Of a DNA stretch of 64,000 nucleotides, positions 1 through 7,402 are shown piece after piece (within the stretch, counting starts at the first letter, position 1; each line of letters opens with the position of its first letter). Source of the stretch: Ruegeria arenilitoris (GTDB lineage: Bacteria > Pseudomonadota > Alphaproteobacteria > Rhodobacterales > Rhodobacteraceae). The DNA lies in contig NZ_WQDA01000001.1 in the NCBI RefSeq assembly GCF_013032855.1, positions 69,501 to 133,500 on the forward strand. Direction: 5' to 3'. The notes under the pieces were generated by a model. The model did not search any database, was not told the DNA's origin, and was given only the letters and a program-made list of their open reading frames with translations. The translations under genes were made by a program, and so were the position numbers.

Positions 1-831
1 AGCTCTCTGCCACCTATTGCCTCAAAGCACTTCACCATAGTTGAACCAAAAGTCTATGTTTCGGAAGCCGCCTTTGTTTCTGAAATTGACAATCAGTTAC
101 TGAACCTCAGCGTTTCCGACAGAAACGTTCTGGTCTTTGTGCACGGCTACAACACGACCCTGAGCGATGCCATCCTTAGATTGGCACAGTTTGTCGAGGA
201 TACCGAGTATGACGGGATCCCCGTATTGATGTCATGGGCGTCTGCTGCAGAGACTCTGAAATACGTCTACGATATCAACAGCGCCCTCGCTGCCAGATCA
301 GACTTTTTGAAAGCCGGTGAGATCATTTCGCGATCACAGGCTCAACAATTTGACATACTCGCGTTTTCGATGGGAGCGTTCCTTACGATGGAAGCCATCT
401 CACAAGCCGAAATTGCTGGCGAGTTTAATCCCAACAAAAAAATTCGAAACATAATTCTGGCAGCACCCGATATCGATTTGGCGGTATTCGAAAGCCAGCT
501 CTCAACTATCACCCACGACAATCAGAAAATCTTTGTTCTCGTATCCTCGGACGACGGAGCCTTGAGTTTTTCGAAGTTCATTTCTGGCGGAGTCGACCGT
601 GTTGGCACAGCCGATGCCGCCGAACTCGCAAGGTCAGGAGTCACCGTTATTGATCTCAGCCAAGTACAGGACTCTCAAAGCACAAGTCACTCGAAATTTG
701 CTTCGTCCCCTGAGGTTGTTCGAATTGCTGGTGAAGCAATCCGCACGAGCGGACGGACCGGCAGGCGTTCTACAACAGAACTTCAGGACCTTATTGGCGA
801 AGGTTCAGTGGAAGTTGTAGGCGAACCTTAA
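1..831 (+). CDS. DUF900-type alpha/beta hydrolase, 5' end outside window
   Basis: The frame is open from base 1, so the gene starts before the window. The visible 276 residues carry an alpha/beta hydrolase core: a beta strand ending VFVHGYN (oxyanion-hole type), a nucleophile elbow AFSMGA (Gly of GxSxG replaced by Ala), an APDID strand, and a late TSHSKFA histidine motif. This matches the DUF900 family of predicted esterases of unknown substrate. A full-length relative with the same motifs lies at 17991-19088. Base composition is visibly more AT-rich than the genes to the right (runs such as aaaaaaatt), which hints at a different history or weaker selection. No function beyond hydrolase fold is supported. 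Confidence 0.75.
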   Translation, partial: SSLPPIASKHFTIVEPKVYVSEAAFVSEIDNQLLNLSVSDRNVLVFVHGYNTTLSDAILRLAQFVEDTEYDGIPVLMSWASAAETLKYVYDINSALAARSDFLKAGEIISRSQAQQFDILAFSMGAFLTMEAISQAEIAGEFNPNKKIRNIILAAPDIDLAVFESQLSTITHDNQKIFVLVSSDDGALSFSKFISGGVDRVGTADAAELARSGVTVIDLSQVQDSQSTSHSKFASSPEVVRIAGEAIRTSGRTGRRSTTELQDLIGEGSVEVVGEP

Positions 832-881
832 TTTCTTGATTTCCCAAGCCTGTTGCCAGAATAGTGCCGATCGGCAAAACG

Positions 882-1436
882 CTACCGCGGGCTGCGTTTC
901 GCCAGAATCCGCTGCAAGGTCCGGCGGTGCATGTTCAGACGTCGCGCTGTTTCCGAGACGTTTCGGTCACACAGCTCGTAAACCCGCTGGATGTGCTCCC
1001 ACCGCACGCGGTCGGCGCTCATGGGGTTTTCGGGGGGCGGGGGCAGTTCGTCGCCCTTGGCCAGCAGCGCGTTGGTGATGTCGGTGGCGTCGGCGGGTTT
1101 CGACAGATAGTCGGTCGCGCCGATTTTCACCGCCGCCACGGCAGTCGCAATTGCACCGTATCCGGTCAGAACCACCACCCGGCTGTCGGGGCGCTTTTCC
1201 CGCAGCACCTCGACCACGTCCAGCCCGTTGCCATCCTCGAGCCGCAGGTCCACCACGGCAAAGGCGGGCGGGCGGGCGGTGGCGATCGCGCGGCCGGCGG
1301 CGACGGATCCGGCGGTTTCCACCTCGAACCCGCGCTTTTCCATCGCCCTGGCGAGACGTCTCAGAAACGGCTCGTCATCATCCACCAAAAGCAGGGATTT
1401 GTCGGGGCCGATGTCAAGCTGGGCACTGTCTGCCAT
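882..1436 (-). CDS. regA: Redox response regulator RegA (PrrA/ActR)
   Basis: DNA-binding response regulator of the RegB/RegA two-component system, which controls respiration, carbon and nitrogen fixation and photosynthesis genes in Rhodobacterales. The 184-residue protein has a receiver domain (acidic pocket Asp19-Asp21, phospho-acceptor Asp63 in VVDLRLEDG, switch Thr in VLTGYG, Lys in LSKPAD), a Pro-rich linker (PPPPEN) and a C-terminal Fis-type helix-turn-helix ending RRTLQRILAKR. Length and Asp63 match characterised RegA proteins. It lies downstream of senC on the same strand, 80 bases apart, and divergent from regB. The gap to senC can form a hairpin ending at the start codon (see 1438-1498). 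No hvrA gene follows it here. Confidence 0.96.
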   Translation of the reverse strand: MADSAQLDIGPDKSLLLVDDDEPFLRRLARAMEKRGFEVETAGSVAAGRAIATARPPAFAVVDLRLEDGNGLDVVEVLREKRPDSRVVVLTGYGAIATAVAAVKIGATDYLSKPADATDITNALLAKGDELPPPPENPMSADRVRWEHIQRVYELCDRNVSETARRLNMHRRTLQRILAKRSPR

Positions 1437-1437
1437 A

Positions 1438-1498
1438 GTGTGGTCTTTCTGCTATTTCATGCCGATAGGCTTTGAGATGAGTAATAGCAGCGCCACAC
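1438..1498 (-). promoter_or_regulatory. Hairpin in the senC-regA spacer abutting the regA start
   Basis: On the minus-strand transcript two pairs of complementary segments nest: GTGTGG (1493-1498) with CCACAC (1438-1443), and CTGCTATT (1483-1490) with AATAGCAG (1449-1456), 14 pairs with an asymmetric internal loop. The distal arm ends one base before the regA ATG and includes the only weak purine-rich ribosome-binding segment (GAAAGA). It could control regA translation or terminate or process the senC-regA transcript. There is no T tract after it. Function is inference from structure. Confidence 0.5.
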
Positions 1499-1516
1499 CA
1501 AAGGTCAAACCGACGG

Positions 1517-2143
1517 TTACTCTGCCGCCTGGTCCACAAAGCAGGCAACGGTGTCGGCCATCTGCTCGGCCGTCGCGTCGCGTTTGAAAAACTCAAGGAA
1601 CCCGTCCTGCGGCGTGACGAGGTAGGTAAATGTCGAATGGTCGACCAGGTAGTACTCGTCGCTCTTGTCCTGGGCCTTGTAATAGGTCTTGTAGGCCTGG
1701 CTCGCGGCCTTGACCTGTTCCGGCGTACCGGTGAGGCCAATCATCTTTTCATGCAGGTTGTAGGCAAAATCCCCCACGACGTCGGGGGTGTCCCGGTCCG
1801 GGTCCACCGAGATGAAGATCGGAGTGACCGAATAACCGCGCTCGGTCAGCAGGTCGACGGCCTCGGCATTGCGGGTGGTGTCCAGCGGACAGACATCGGG
1901 GCAGAAGGTATAGCCGAAATAGATCAGCGAGGGCTCGGTGATCACGTCCTTGTCGGTCACGGTTTCACCCTTGGAGTTGACCAACTCGAACGGGCCGCCG
2001 ATGGTTGCTGTGCCGCCTGCAATCTGGCTGGACCGGCACTGGGCAAACTTGTCATCCGAGCCGCCGCCGCGCGTCATCAGCCACATGGCGCCCAGGCCCA
2101 CGGCCAGCACGACGGTTGCAAGAATGGCATAAAGGCGGGTCAT
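1517..2143 (-). CDS. senC: SCO1/SenC copper chaperone for cytochrome oxidase
   Basis: Membrane-anchored thioredoxin-fold copper protein needed for assembly of the CuA centre of cytochrome c oxidase. It has one N-terminal membrane anchor (about residues 4-24), then a periplasmic domain with the copper ligands Cys81 and Cys85 in FCPDVCP and the conserved His169 in VDHSTFTYL. The start at 2143 was chosen over an upstream ATG because it has AGGAA at good distance and leaves 208 residues with the anchor at the N terminus. In Rhodobacterales senC sits between regB and regA, as here, linking oxidase assembly to the redox signal read by RegB. Confidence 0.95.
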   Translation of the reverse strand: MTRLYAILATVVLAVGLGAMWLMTRGGGSDDKFAQCRSSQIAGGTATIGGPFELVNSKGETVTDKDVITEPSLIYFGYTFCPDVCPLDTTRNAEAVDLLTERGYSVTPIFISVDPDRDTPDVVGDFAYNLHEKMIGLTGTPEQVKAASQAYKTYYKAQDKSDEYYLVDHSTFTYLVTPQDGFLEFFKRDATAEQMADTVACFVDQAAE

Positions 2144-2199
2144 GGCGAAATTCCTGACACATGGGGTTGTTGATCGGTTCGGCCGGGACACCTATCAAG

Positions 2200-2227
2200 T
2201 TGACCAGCGGACGCAACAGGACATAAT
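2200..2227 (+). promoter_or_regulatory. Sigma70-type promoter candidate for regB, placing the start at the ATG
   Basis: TTGACC (2200-2205), a 16-base spacer and CATAAT (2222-2227) fit a housekeeping promoter. Only six bases separate the -10 hexamer from the regB ATG at 2234, so transcription would begin at or next to the start codon. No Shine-Dalgarno sequence precedes that ATG, which agrees with a leaderless message. Confidence 0.5.
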
Positions 2228-2233
2228 CGCCCG

Positions 2234-3631
2234 ATGACGGATTCCAACACCAGCCTCTGGCGCGGACAGGAACGCAGCAGCTGGATCCGGCTGCGCACGC
2301 TGATCCTGCTGCGGTGGGTGGCAATCATCGGCCAGATCACGGCCATCACCGTGGCCCAGCAGACCTATCACGTCCAGCTGGAGCTTGGGCTGTGCTACCT
2401 TGCCATCGGTGTTTCGGTCATGGGCAACCTGACCGCGATCCTGCTGTTCCCACAGAACAAACGCCTGTCGGAATTCGAAAACTTCCTCATGGTGATGTTC
2501 GACCTGCTGCAGCTGGCTTTCCTGCTGTATCTCACAGGCGGTCTGAACAACCCGTTTGCCCTGCTTTTGCTGGGCCCCGTGACGATTGCGGCCAACGTCA
2601 TGAGCACCCGGTCGACCCTGATCATCGGGGGCGCCGCAATCGTGCTGGCGACGCTTCTGGCCCAGTTTCACCTGCCGCTGCGCACCGATCTCGGCCTTGT
2701 TCTGGACATCCCCGACATCCTGCTGTTCGGCAACTGGGCCGCCATCGTGATCGCGATCGTATTCATCGGCGCCTATTCGCACCGCATCAGCGCCGAGGTT
2801 CAGTCAATGTCCGAGGCGCTGGCCGCCACCCATATGGCCCTGGCGCGCGAGCAGAAGCTGACCGACCTCGGCGGCGTTGTCGCCGCCGCTGCACACGAGT
2901 TGGGGACCCCACTGGCCACGATCAAGCTGACCAGCTCGGAACTGATCGAAGAATTGGACGACCGCCCGGACCTGAAAGAAGACGCCGCCCTGATCCGCGA
3001 GCAGGCCGACCGATGCCGCGACATACTGCGCGACATGGGTCGGGCCGGCAAAGATGACCTGCACCTGCGCCAGGCACCTTTGTCCGCCGTGATCCACGAG
3101 GCGGCCGAGCCCCATATACACAGGGGAAAACAGGTACATTTTGACGAAGGCCCCGGGCCTGACGGGGATGTCCAGCAGCCCTCGATCCTGCGCAAGCCCG
3201 AGATCATTCATGGCCTGCGAAACCTGATCCAGAACGCCGTGGACTTTGCCCGCGCACAAGTCTGGGTCGAGGCCGAATGGACGCCGGACCGGATCACCGT
3301 CAGCATCATGGATGACGGGCGCGGTTATCCGTCACACATCATCGGCCGTATCGGTGACCCGTTCATGCGCCGCAGACGCGCCGAAAGCGATCTGCGCACA
3401 CGCCCCGAATACGAGGGTATGGGGTTGGGCCTATTCATCGCAAAAACGCTCTTGGAGCGCAGCGGCGCCGAACTGAAATTTGCAAATGGGTCAGACCCTT
3501 ACCAGGCGGTGACGAACCAGGCCGAGCGACGCGGCGCAATCGTGCTGGTGACATGGCCGCGCAAGCTGATCGATGCGCAGACAGGCGACAACCCGGTGCC
3601 GTCGGGCGTGAACGAACGGTTCCAAGTCTGA
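2234..3631 (+). CDS. regB: Redox sensor histidine kinase RegB (PrrB/ActS)
   Basis: Membrane-bound sensor kinase that phosphorylates RegA when the quinone pool is reduced. Residues 20-185 form six predicted membrane helices. The quinone-binding motif GGLNNPF is at 102-108, the H-box AAHELGTPLATIKL has phospho-acceptor His221, and the redox-active cysteine lies at Cys261 in DRCRDILRDM. A HATPase domain follows with N-box NLIQNAVDFA, DDGRGY and GMGLGLFIAKTLLE. At 465 residues with these spacings it matches Rhodobacter RegB closely. It is divergent from senC-regA. The ATG has no ribosome binding site but a promoter ends six bases upstream (see 2200-2227). Confidence 0.96.
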   Translation: MTDSNTSLWRGQERSSWIRLRTLILLRWVAIIGQITAITVAQQTYHVQLELGLCYLAIGVSVMGNLTAILLFPQNKRLSEFENFLMVMFDLLQLAFLLYLTGGLNNPFALLLLGPVTIAANVMSTRSTLIIGGAAIVLATLLAQFHLPLRTDLGLVLDIPDILLFGNWAAIVIAIVFIGAYSHRISAEVQSMSEALAATHMALAREQKLTDLGGVVAAAAHELGTPLATIKLTSSELIEELDDRPDLKEDAALIREQADRCRDILRDMGRAGKDDLHLRQAPLSAVIHEAAEPHIHRGKQVHFDEGPGPDGDVQQPSILRKPEIIHGLRNLIQNAVDFARAQVWVEAEWTPDRITVSIMDDGRGYPSHIIGRIGDPFMRRRRAESDLRTRPEYEGMGLGLFIAKTLLERSGAELKFANGSDPYQAVTNQAERRGAIVLVTWPRKLIDAQTGDNPVPSGVNERFQV

Positions 3632-3632
3632 G

Positions 3633-3648
3633 TTAAGACACCGTTAAC
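3633..3648. promoter_or_regulatory. CtrA-type box TTAA-N7-TTAAC
   Basis: TTAAGACACCGTTAAC gives TTAA (3633-3636), exactly seven bases, then TTAAC (3644-3648), the full alphaproteobacterial CtrA consensus. With the preceding G it is also a GTTAA...TTAAC inverted repeat. It lies just after the regB stop and about 50 bases before the start of the DivL-like PAS gene. I saw no other complete box of this kind while reading intergenic sequence in the window. Confidence 0.6.
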
Positions 3649-3697
3649 TATTTCAGCGCAAAGTCGAGTCCGGTTTGTTTTTGGGGTAGGCGGCACT

Positions 3698-5206
3698 GTG
3701 GCCGACTGGATCATACTTGCGGCGATCAGCCTGGTTTCGTCGGGCTTTGCCCTACAGTGGCTCATGCCGCGCCGTCCGCGGCGCGGTGACAATTTTGGTT
3801 TGTCTGCGCCGGCTTCGTTGCTGGATGCAGTGTTTCTGTTCAACGGAAGCCGCCTGATCAGCCATTCCGACATCGCCTTGTCCGGGTTCGAAGCGGTGAA
3901 TGATTGGGATGATCTCAGGCGCCTGCTGCAGCGCGACTTTCCGGCCTTCCCCGAGACTTACGAAACCGTCCGCCAGCAAGGCAATATCGTGGTTTCGGCC
4001 ATAGATTGTACGGTTGAGCGCGAGGTTCGGTGTGAATGGATCGACGGCATCGTCCGGGTGCAGTTGCGTGATCTGACCGGCATCACCGAACCGACAAGGA
4101 GGGATCCGAACGATCCGATCCGCCTCGCCATGGATCGCGCGCCCTACCCCGTGTGGCTTCTGGATCATGCCAACAAGGTAAGATGGTGCAACGCCGCCTA
4201 TGTTGCACTGGCCCGCAAGGCGCGTGGGCAGGACACGGATCTGACCCAACCCATGTTCCCTGAATTGACCGAAGACACGCGGCCCGGCAAGAAGACCCGC
4301 GTGTCAATTCCGGTGAAGGACAGCAGCAGCAAGCTGTGGTTCGATCTGACGCTTGTGGGGCTGGACGAAGGTCACCTGCATTACGCGGTCGACGTAAACG
4401 CCATTGTCGAGGCCGAGACCGCCCAGCGCAAATTCGTCCAGACGATGACGAAAACCTTCGCGCAGCTGTCGATCGGCCTGGCAATCTTTGATCGAAACCG
4501 CCAGTTGGCGCTGTTCAACCCCGCCTTGATCGACCTGACCGCATTGCCGCCCGACTTCCTGAGTTGCCGGCCGAATATCTCAAGCTTCTTTGACCGCCTT
4601 CGGGACCAGCACATGATGCCCGAACCCAAGAACTACCGCAGTTGGCGCCGGCAGATGAACGATCTTCTGGAAGCAGCCGAGGACGGAAACTATCAGGAAA
4701 CCTGGTCACTACCGTCGGGCTCAGTCTATTCGGTCAGCGGTCGCCCCCATCCCGACGGCGCCGTCGCCTTTCTGTTCGAGGACATCACGGCCGAGATCAC
4801 CCTGACCCGCCGGTTCCGGTCCGAGATGGACCTTATGCAGTCAATCCTCGACAAGCTTGCGGACGCCGTCGCAGTTTTTGCCGATGACGGGACACTGGCT
4901 TTCACCAACTACGCCTACCAGCTGCTGTGGGGAGACTCGGACGAGGTCGGCTTTGAACCAGCCACGGTTCTGGACGTCACGCGCCAGTGGCAGTCGCAAT
5001 GCCAGGCCAATCCAATTCTGGGTGACATTCGGGACTTCGTGGAAATGCGCAACAACCGGGCCGAGTGGAGCTCTGATCTGTACAAGCGCGACGGCACCCG
5101 GCTCTTGTGTACGGTCAGCCCTATCCAGAATGGCGCAACCATCGTCCGGTTCACGATCGAACACGCGCGTGGAGAAACGCCGGATATGTTGCAGATCACC
5201 GCCTGA
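3698..5206 (+). CDS. Membrane-anchored triple-PAS protein, DivL-like without kinase domains
   Basis: The 502-residue protein starts with GTG and has one N-terminal membrane helix (about residues 4-21), then three PAS-like repeats near 135-245, 255-365 and 385-490, recognisable by PVWLLDHANKVRWCNAAY, IGLAIFDRNRQLALFN and AVAVFADDGTLAFTNYAY. It ends after the third PAS; no H-box, N-box or G-box is present. In many alphaproteobacteria the CckA-controlling kinase DivL lies directly upstream of tsaE, and Rhodobacter capsulatus has a PAS-domain protein named DivL acting in the CtrA pathway. Position, PAS content and the upstream CtrA box suggest the same role. The orthology is inferred from context and domain layout, not from an alignment. 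Confidence 0.65.
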   Translation: MADWIILAAISLVSSGFALQWLMPRRPRRGDNFGLSAPASLLDAVFLFNGSRLISHSDIALSGFEAVNDWDDLRRLLQRDFPAFPETYETVRQQGNIVVSAIDCTVEREVRCEWIDGIVRVQLRDLTGITEPTRRDPNDPIRLAMDRAPYPVWLLDHANKVRWCNAAYVALARKARGQDTDLTQPMFPELTEDTRPGKKTRVSIPVKDSSSKLWFDLTLVGLDEGHLHYAVDVNAIVEAETAQRKFVQTMTKTFAQLSIGLAIFDRNRQLALFNPALIDLTALPPDFLSCRPNISSFFDRLRDQHMMPEPKNYRSWRRQMNDLLEAAEDGNYQETWSLPSGSVYSVSGRPHPDGAVAFLFEDITAEITLTRRFRSEMDLMQSILDKLADAVAVFADDGTLAFTNYAYQLLWGDSDEVGFEPATVLDVTRQWQSQCQANPILGDIRDFVEMRNNRAEWSSDLYKRDGTRLLCTVSPIQNGATIVRFTIEHARGETPDMLQITA

Positions 5207-5247
5207 ACCGGGTTGCAGAGGGTTCGGCCCCCGTTCATTGTGGCGCC

Positions 5248-5718
5248 ATGAATTCGCCCGCTTCGATCACTCTGACATCACCGGAAGAAACCGCCGATCT
5301 GGCCAGCCGCCTGTCCGCCCATTTGGCGCCCGGCGACGTTATTTTGCTGGACGGCCCAATCGGCAGTGGCAAAACCCATTTTGCACGCAATCTGATCCAA
5401 TCGGCACTGCCTGTGCCCGAAGATGTGCCATCGCCCACATTCACGCTGGTTCAGGTTTACGATGTTGAAGCCGGCGAAATCTGGCACTCCGATCTGTACC
5501 GGCTTACCTCGGTGGATGAGATCGAGGAATTGGGCCTGACCGGGGCCTTTGATACGGCGATCTGCCTTGTGGAATGGCCTGACAAGCTGGGTCCGCTACA
5601 ACCGGCCTCGGCCCTGTTGGTGCAGTTTCATGCCGACCCCGCTGCCGAAGAAACCCGACACCTGACCCTGACGTGGTCCGACCCCAAGTGGACCGAAAAA
5701 CTGAAGAGGATCGCATGA
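5248..5718 (+). CDS. tsaE: tRNA t6A biosynthesis ATPase TsaE
   Basis: Cytoplasmic P-loop ATPase that works with TsaB, TsaC and TsaD to make N6-threonylcarbamoyladenosine at position 37 of ANN-decoding tRNAs. The 156-residue product has Walker A GPIGSGKTH near residues 40-48, the SPTFTLVQVY segment, the HSDLYRL motif and a WP-containing CLVEWPDKLG. The ATG at 5248 fits the family N terminus; an upstream in-frame start would lie within the PAS gene. It overlaps the following kinase gene by four bases (ATGA), so translation of the two is probably coupled. Confidence 0.95.
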   Translation: MNSPASITLTSPEETADLASRLSAHLAPGDVILLDGPIGSGKTHFARNLIQSALPVPEDVPSPTFTLVQVYDVEAGEIWHSDLYRLTSVDEIEELGLTGAFDTAICLVEWPDKLGPLQPASALLVQFHADPAAEETRHLTLTWSDPKWTEKLKRIA

Positions 5719-6719
5719 CCAACCGCGCAGTTCTGGCCGAGGCGCTGGTCGCACGGACCCCTTGGGCCAAAGCCTCTCGCGCGCCGCTGGCTGGAGACGC
5801 CTCGAACCGCCGGTATGAACGCCTGACCGACCCGGATACCGGGCGGACCGCCGTTTTGATGGACGCGCCCTCGGACAAGGAGGAAGACGTGGAACCGTTT
5901 GTCAGGGTGGCAAAATTCCTGCAGTCCGTCGGTCTGAGCGCGCCCGAGATTCTTGCCGAGGACGCCGAGAACGGGTTCCTCCTGCTGGAGGATTTCGGCG
6001 ACGACCTGTTTGCCCGCCTGATCGAGAAGCAGCCGGAGGTCGAGCGTGAATTGTACGAGGCCGCAACCGACGTGCTGATCCATCTGCACTCTGGGCCCCT
6101 GCCCTCATTGGACAGCTATGACCCGTCCCTCATGGCGGAATTGTCGGCTCTTGCCTTCACCAAATATGCCCAAGGGATACAAGGCGCCTATGACCAAGAC
6201 GCCCATGATCGTTTTCAGCATCGGTTCGCCGACATATTGCTGCAGGAAACCTCGGGCACGCGGGTGGTGACCCTAAGGGACTACCATGCCGAGAACCTGA
6301 TCTGGCTGCCTGAGCGCGACGGGGTCCGCCGGGTCGGTCTGCTGGATTTTCAAAGCGCAATGCTGTGCCATCCCGCCTATGATCTGATGTCGTTGCTGCA
6401 GGATGTCCGCCGTACTGTCCCGGCCGCAATCGAAATGAGCATGGTCAACCGCTACATCACGGCAACAGGTGTGGATGACCACGATTTCCGCACGGCGTAC
6501 AGTGTCCTCGGCGCCCAACGCAACCTGCGGATACTGGGTGGATTTGCCCGCCTTGCCACCGACTATGGCAAACCGCATTACGTGGATCTTATCCCGGCGG
6601 CCTGGGCCCATCTGATGCGCGATCTCGAGCATCCGGCGCTGGTCTCGGTCGCGGATCTGGTTCGGCAGGCGCTGCCATCCCCAACGCCCGAAAACCTTGC
6701 AAGGCTGAGGGCCGGATGA
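5715..6719 (+). CDS. amgK: N-acetylmuramate/N-acetylglucosamine kinase AmgK
   Basis: Aminoglycoside-phosphotransferase-fold kinase of 334 residues. AmgK phosphorylates the anomeric carbon of MurNAc and GlcNAc released from peptidoglycan, and MurU then converts MurNAc-1-phosphate to UDP-MurNAc, a recycling route that bypasses fosfomycin-sensitive de novo synthesis. Features: GDASNRRYERL nucleotide loop near the N terminus, catalytic-loop LRDYHAENLIWL (HxxN) and the Mg-binding LLDFQSAM. It starts in the tsaE stop (ATGA) and its own stop overlaps the murU start, a layout typical of the alphaproteobacterial tsaE-amgK-murU group. Confidence 0.88.
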   Translation: MTNRAVLAEALVARTPWAKASRAPLAGDASNRRYERLTDPDTGRTAVLMDAPSDKEEDVEPFVRVAKFLQSVGLSAPEILAEDAENGFLLLEDFGDDLFARLIEKQPEVERELYEAATDVLIHLHSGPLPSLDSYDPSLMAELSALAFTKYAQGIQGAYDQDAHDRFQHRFADILLQETSGTRVVTLRDYHAENLIWLPERDGVRRVGLLDFQSAMLCHPAYDLMSLLQDVRRTVPAAIEMSMVNRYITATGVDDHDFRTAYSVLGAQRNLRILGGFARLATDYGKPHYVDLIPAAWAHLMRDLEHPALVSVADLVRQALPSPTPENLARLRAG

Positions 6720-7402
6720 CCGATACACCCGAGGCCATCATGCTGTTTGCCGCCGGTTTCGGCACCCGCATGGGCGCGTTGACCCGCACCCGACCCAAGC
6801 CGCTTATCCCAGTGGCCGGACGGCCCTTGATCGACCATGCTCTGGAGTTGACGGATTCGGTGCGGCCGCGCCGGGTGGTCGCGAACCTGCATTACCTGGC
6901 CGACCAGTTGGCCGATCACTTGGCGCCGCGCGGCGTCCTGCTGTCGCATGAACAGCCGGACATCCTGGAAACCGGCGGCGGATTGCGGGCGGCCTTGCCG
7001 CTGCTGGGTCCGGGGCCGGTTTTCACGATGAATACCGACGCGATCTGGTCCGGGCCCAACCCTTTGGAATTGCTGTTGGATGCCTGGGATCCGGCGCGAA
7101 TGGACGCGCTGTTGATCTGCGTGCCGATCGCACAGACGATCGGACATGCGGGCCCTGGAGATTTCAGGATCGACCCCCAAGGCCGGCTTGAACGCGGGCC
7201 GGGTCACGTCTATGGCGGCATTCAGATCCTGAAGACCGACGGCCTGGCGGACATTCCTGAAAAGGCTTTCTCGCTCAATGTCTTGTGGGACCGGATGCAC
7301 CGCGATGGCCGGCTGTTCGGGCTGCAATACCACGGGCGCTGGTGCGATGTGGGCCGCCCCGAAGGCATCGCCCTGGCCGAGGAGATGCTGGCCGATGTTT
7401 GA
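6716..7402 (+). CDS. murU: MurNAc-1-phosphate uridylyltransferase MurU
   Basis: Sugar-1-phosphate nucleotidyltransferase of 228 residues, partner of AmgK in cell-wall recycling. The N terminus has the nucleotide-binding signature AAGFGTRMG followed by RPKPLIPVAGRPLIDHAL; the acidic metal site is in FTMNTDAIWSG, and WCDVGRPEG closes the fold. Lengths of MurU and short mannose-1-phosphate guanylyltransferases are similar, so the substrate rests on linkage to amgK. Its stop overlaps the addB start by eight bases. Confidence 0.88.
   Translation: MTDTPEAIMLFAAGFGTRMGALTRTRPKPLIPVAGRPLIDHALELTDSVRPRRVVANLHYLADQLADHLAPRGVLLSHEQPDILETGGGLRAALPLLGPGPVFTMNTDAIWSGPNPLELLLDAWDPARMDALLICVPIAQTIGHAGPGDFRIDPQGRLERGPGHVYGGIQILKTDGLADIPEKAFSLNVLWDRMHRDGRLFGLQYHGRWCDVGRPEGIALAEEMLADV

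Noticed and set aside
864..1475. Long open frame antisense to regA
   Set aside because: A shadow of the GC-rich regA codons; no family features and no ribosome binding site. The same applies to long antisense frames over mutS, maeB, ABC and rlmD-like genes.
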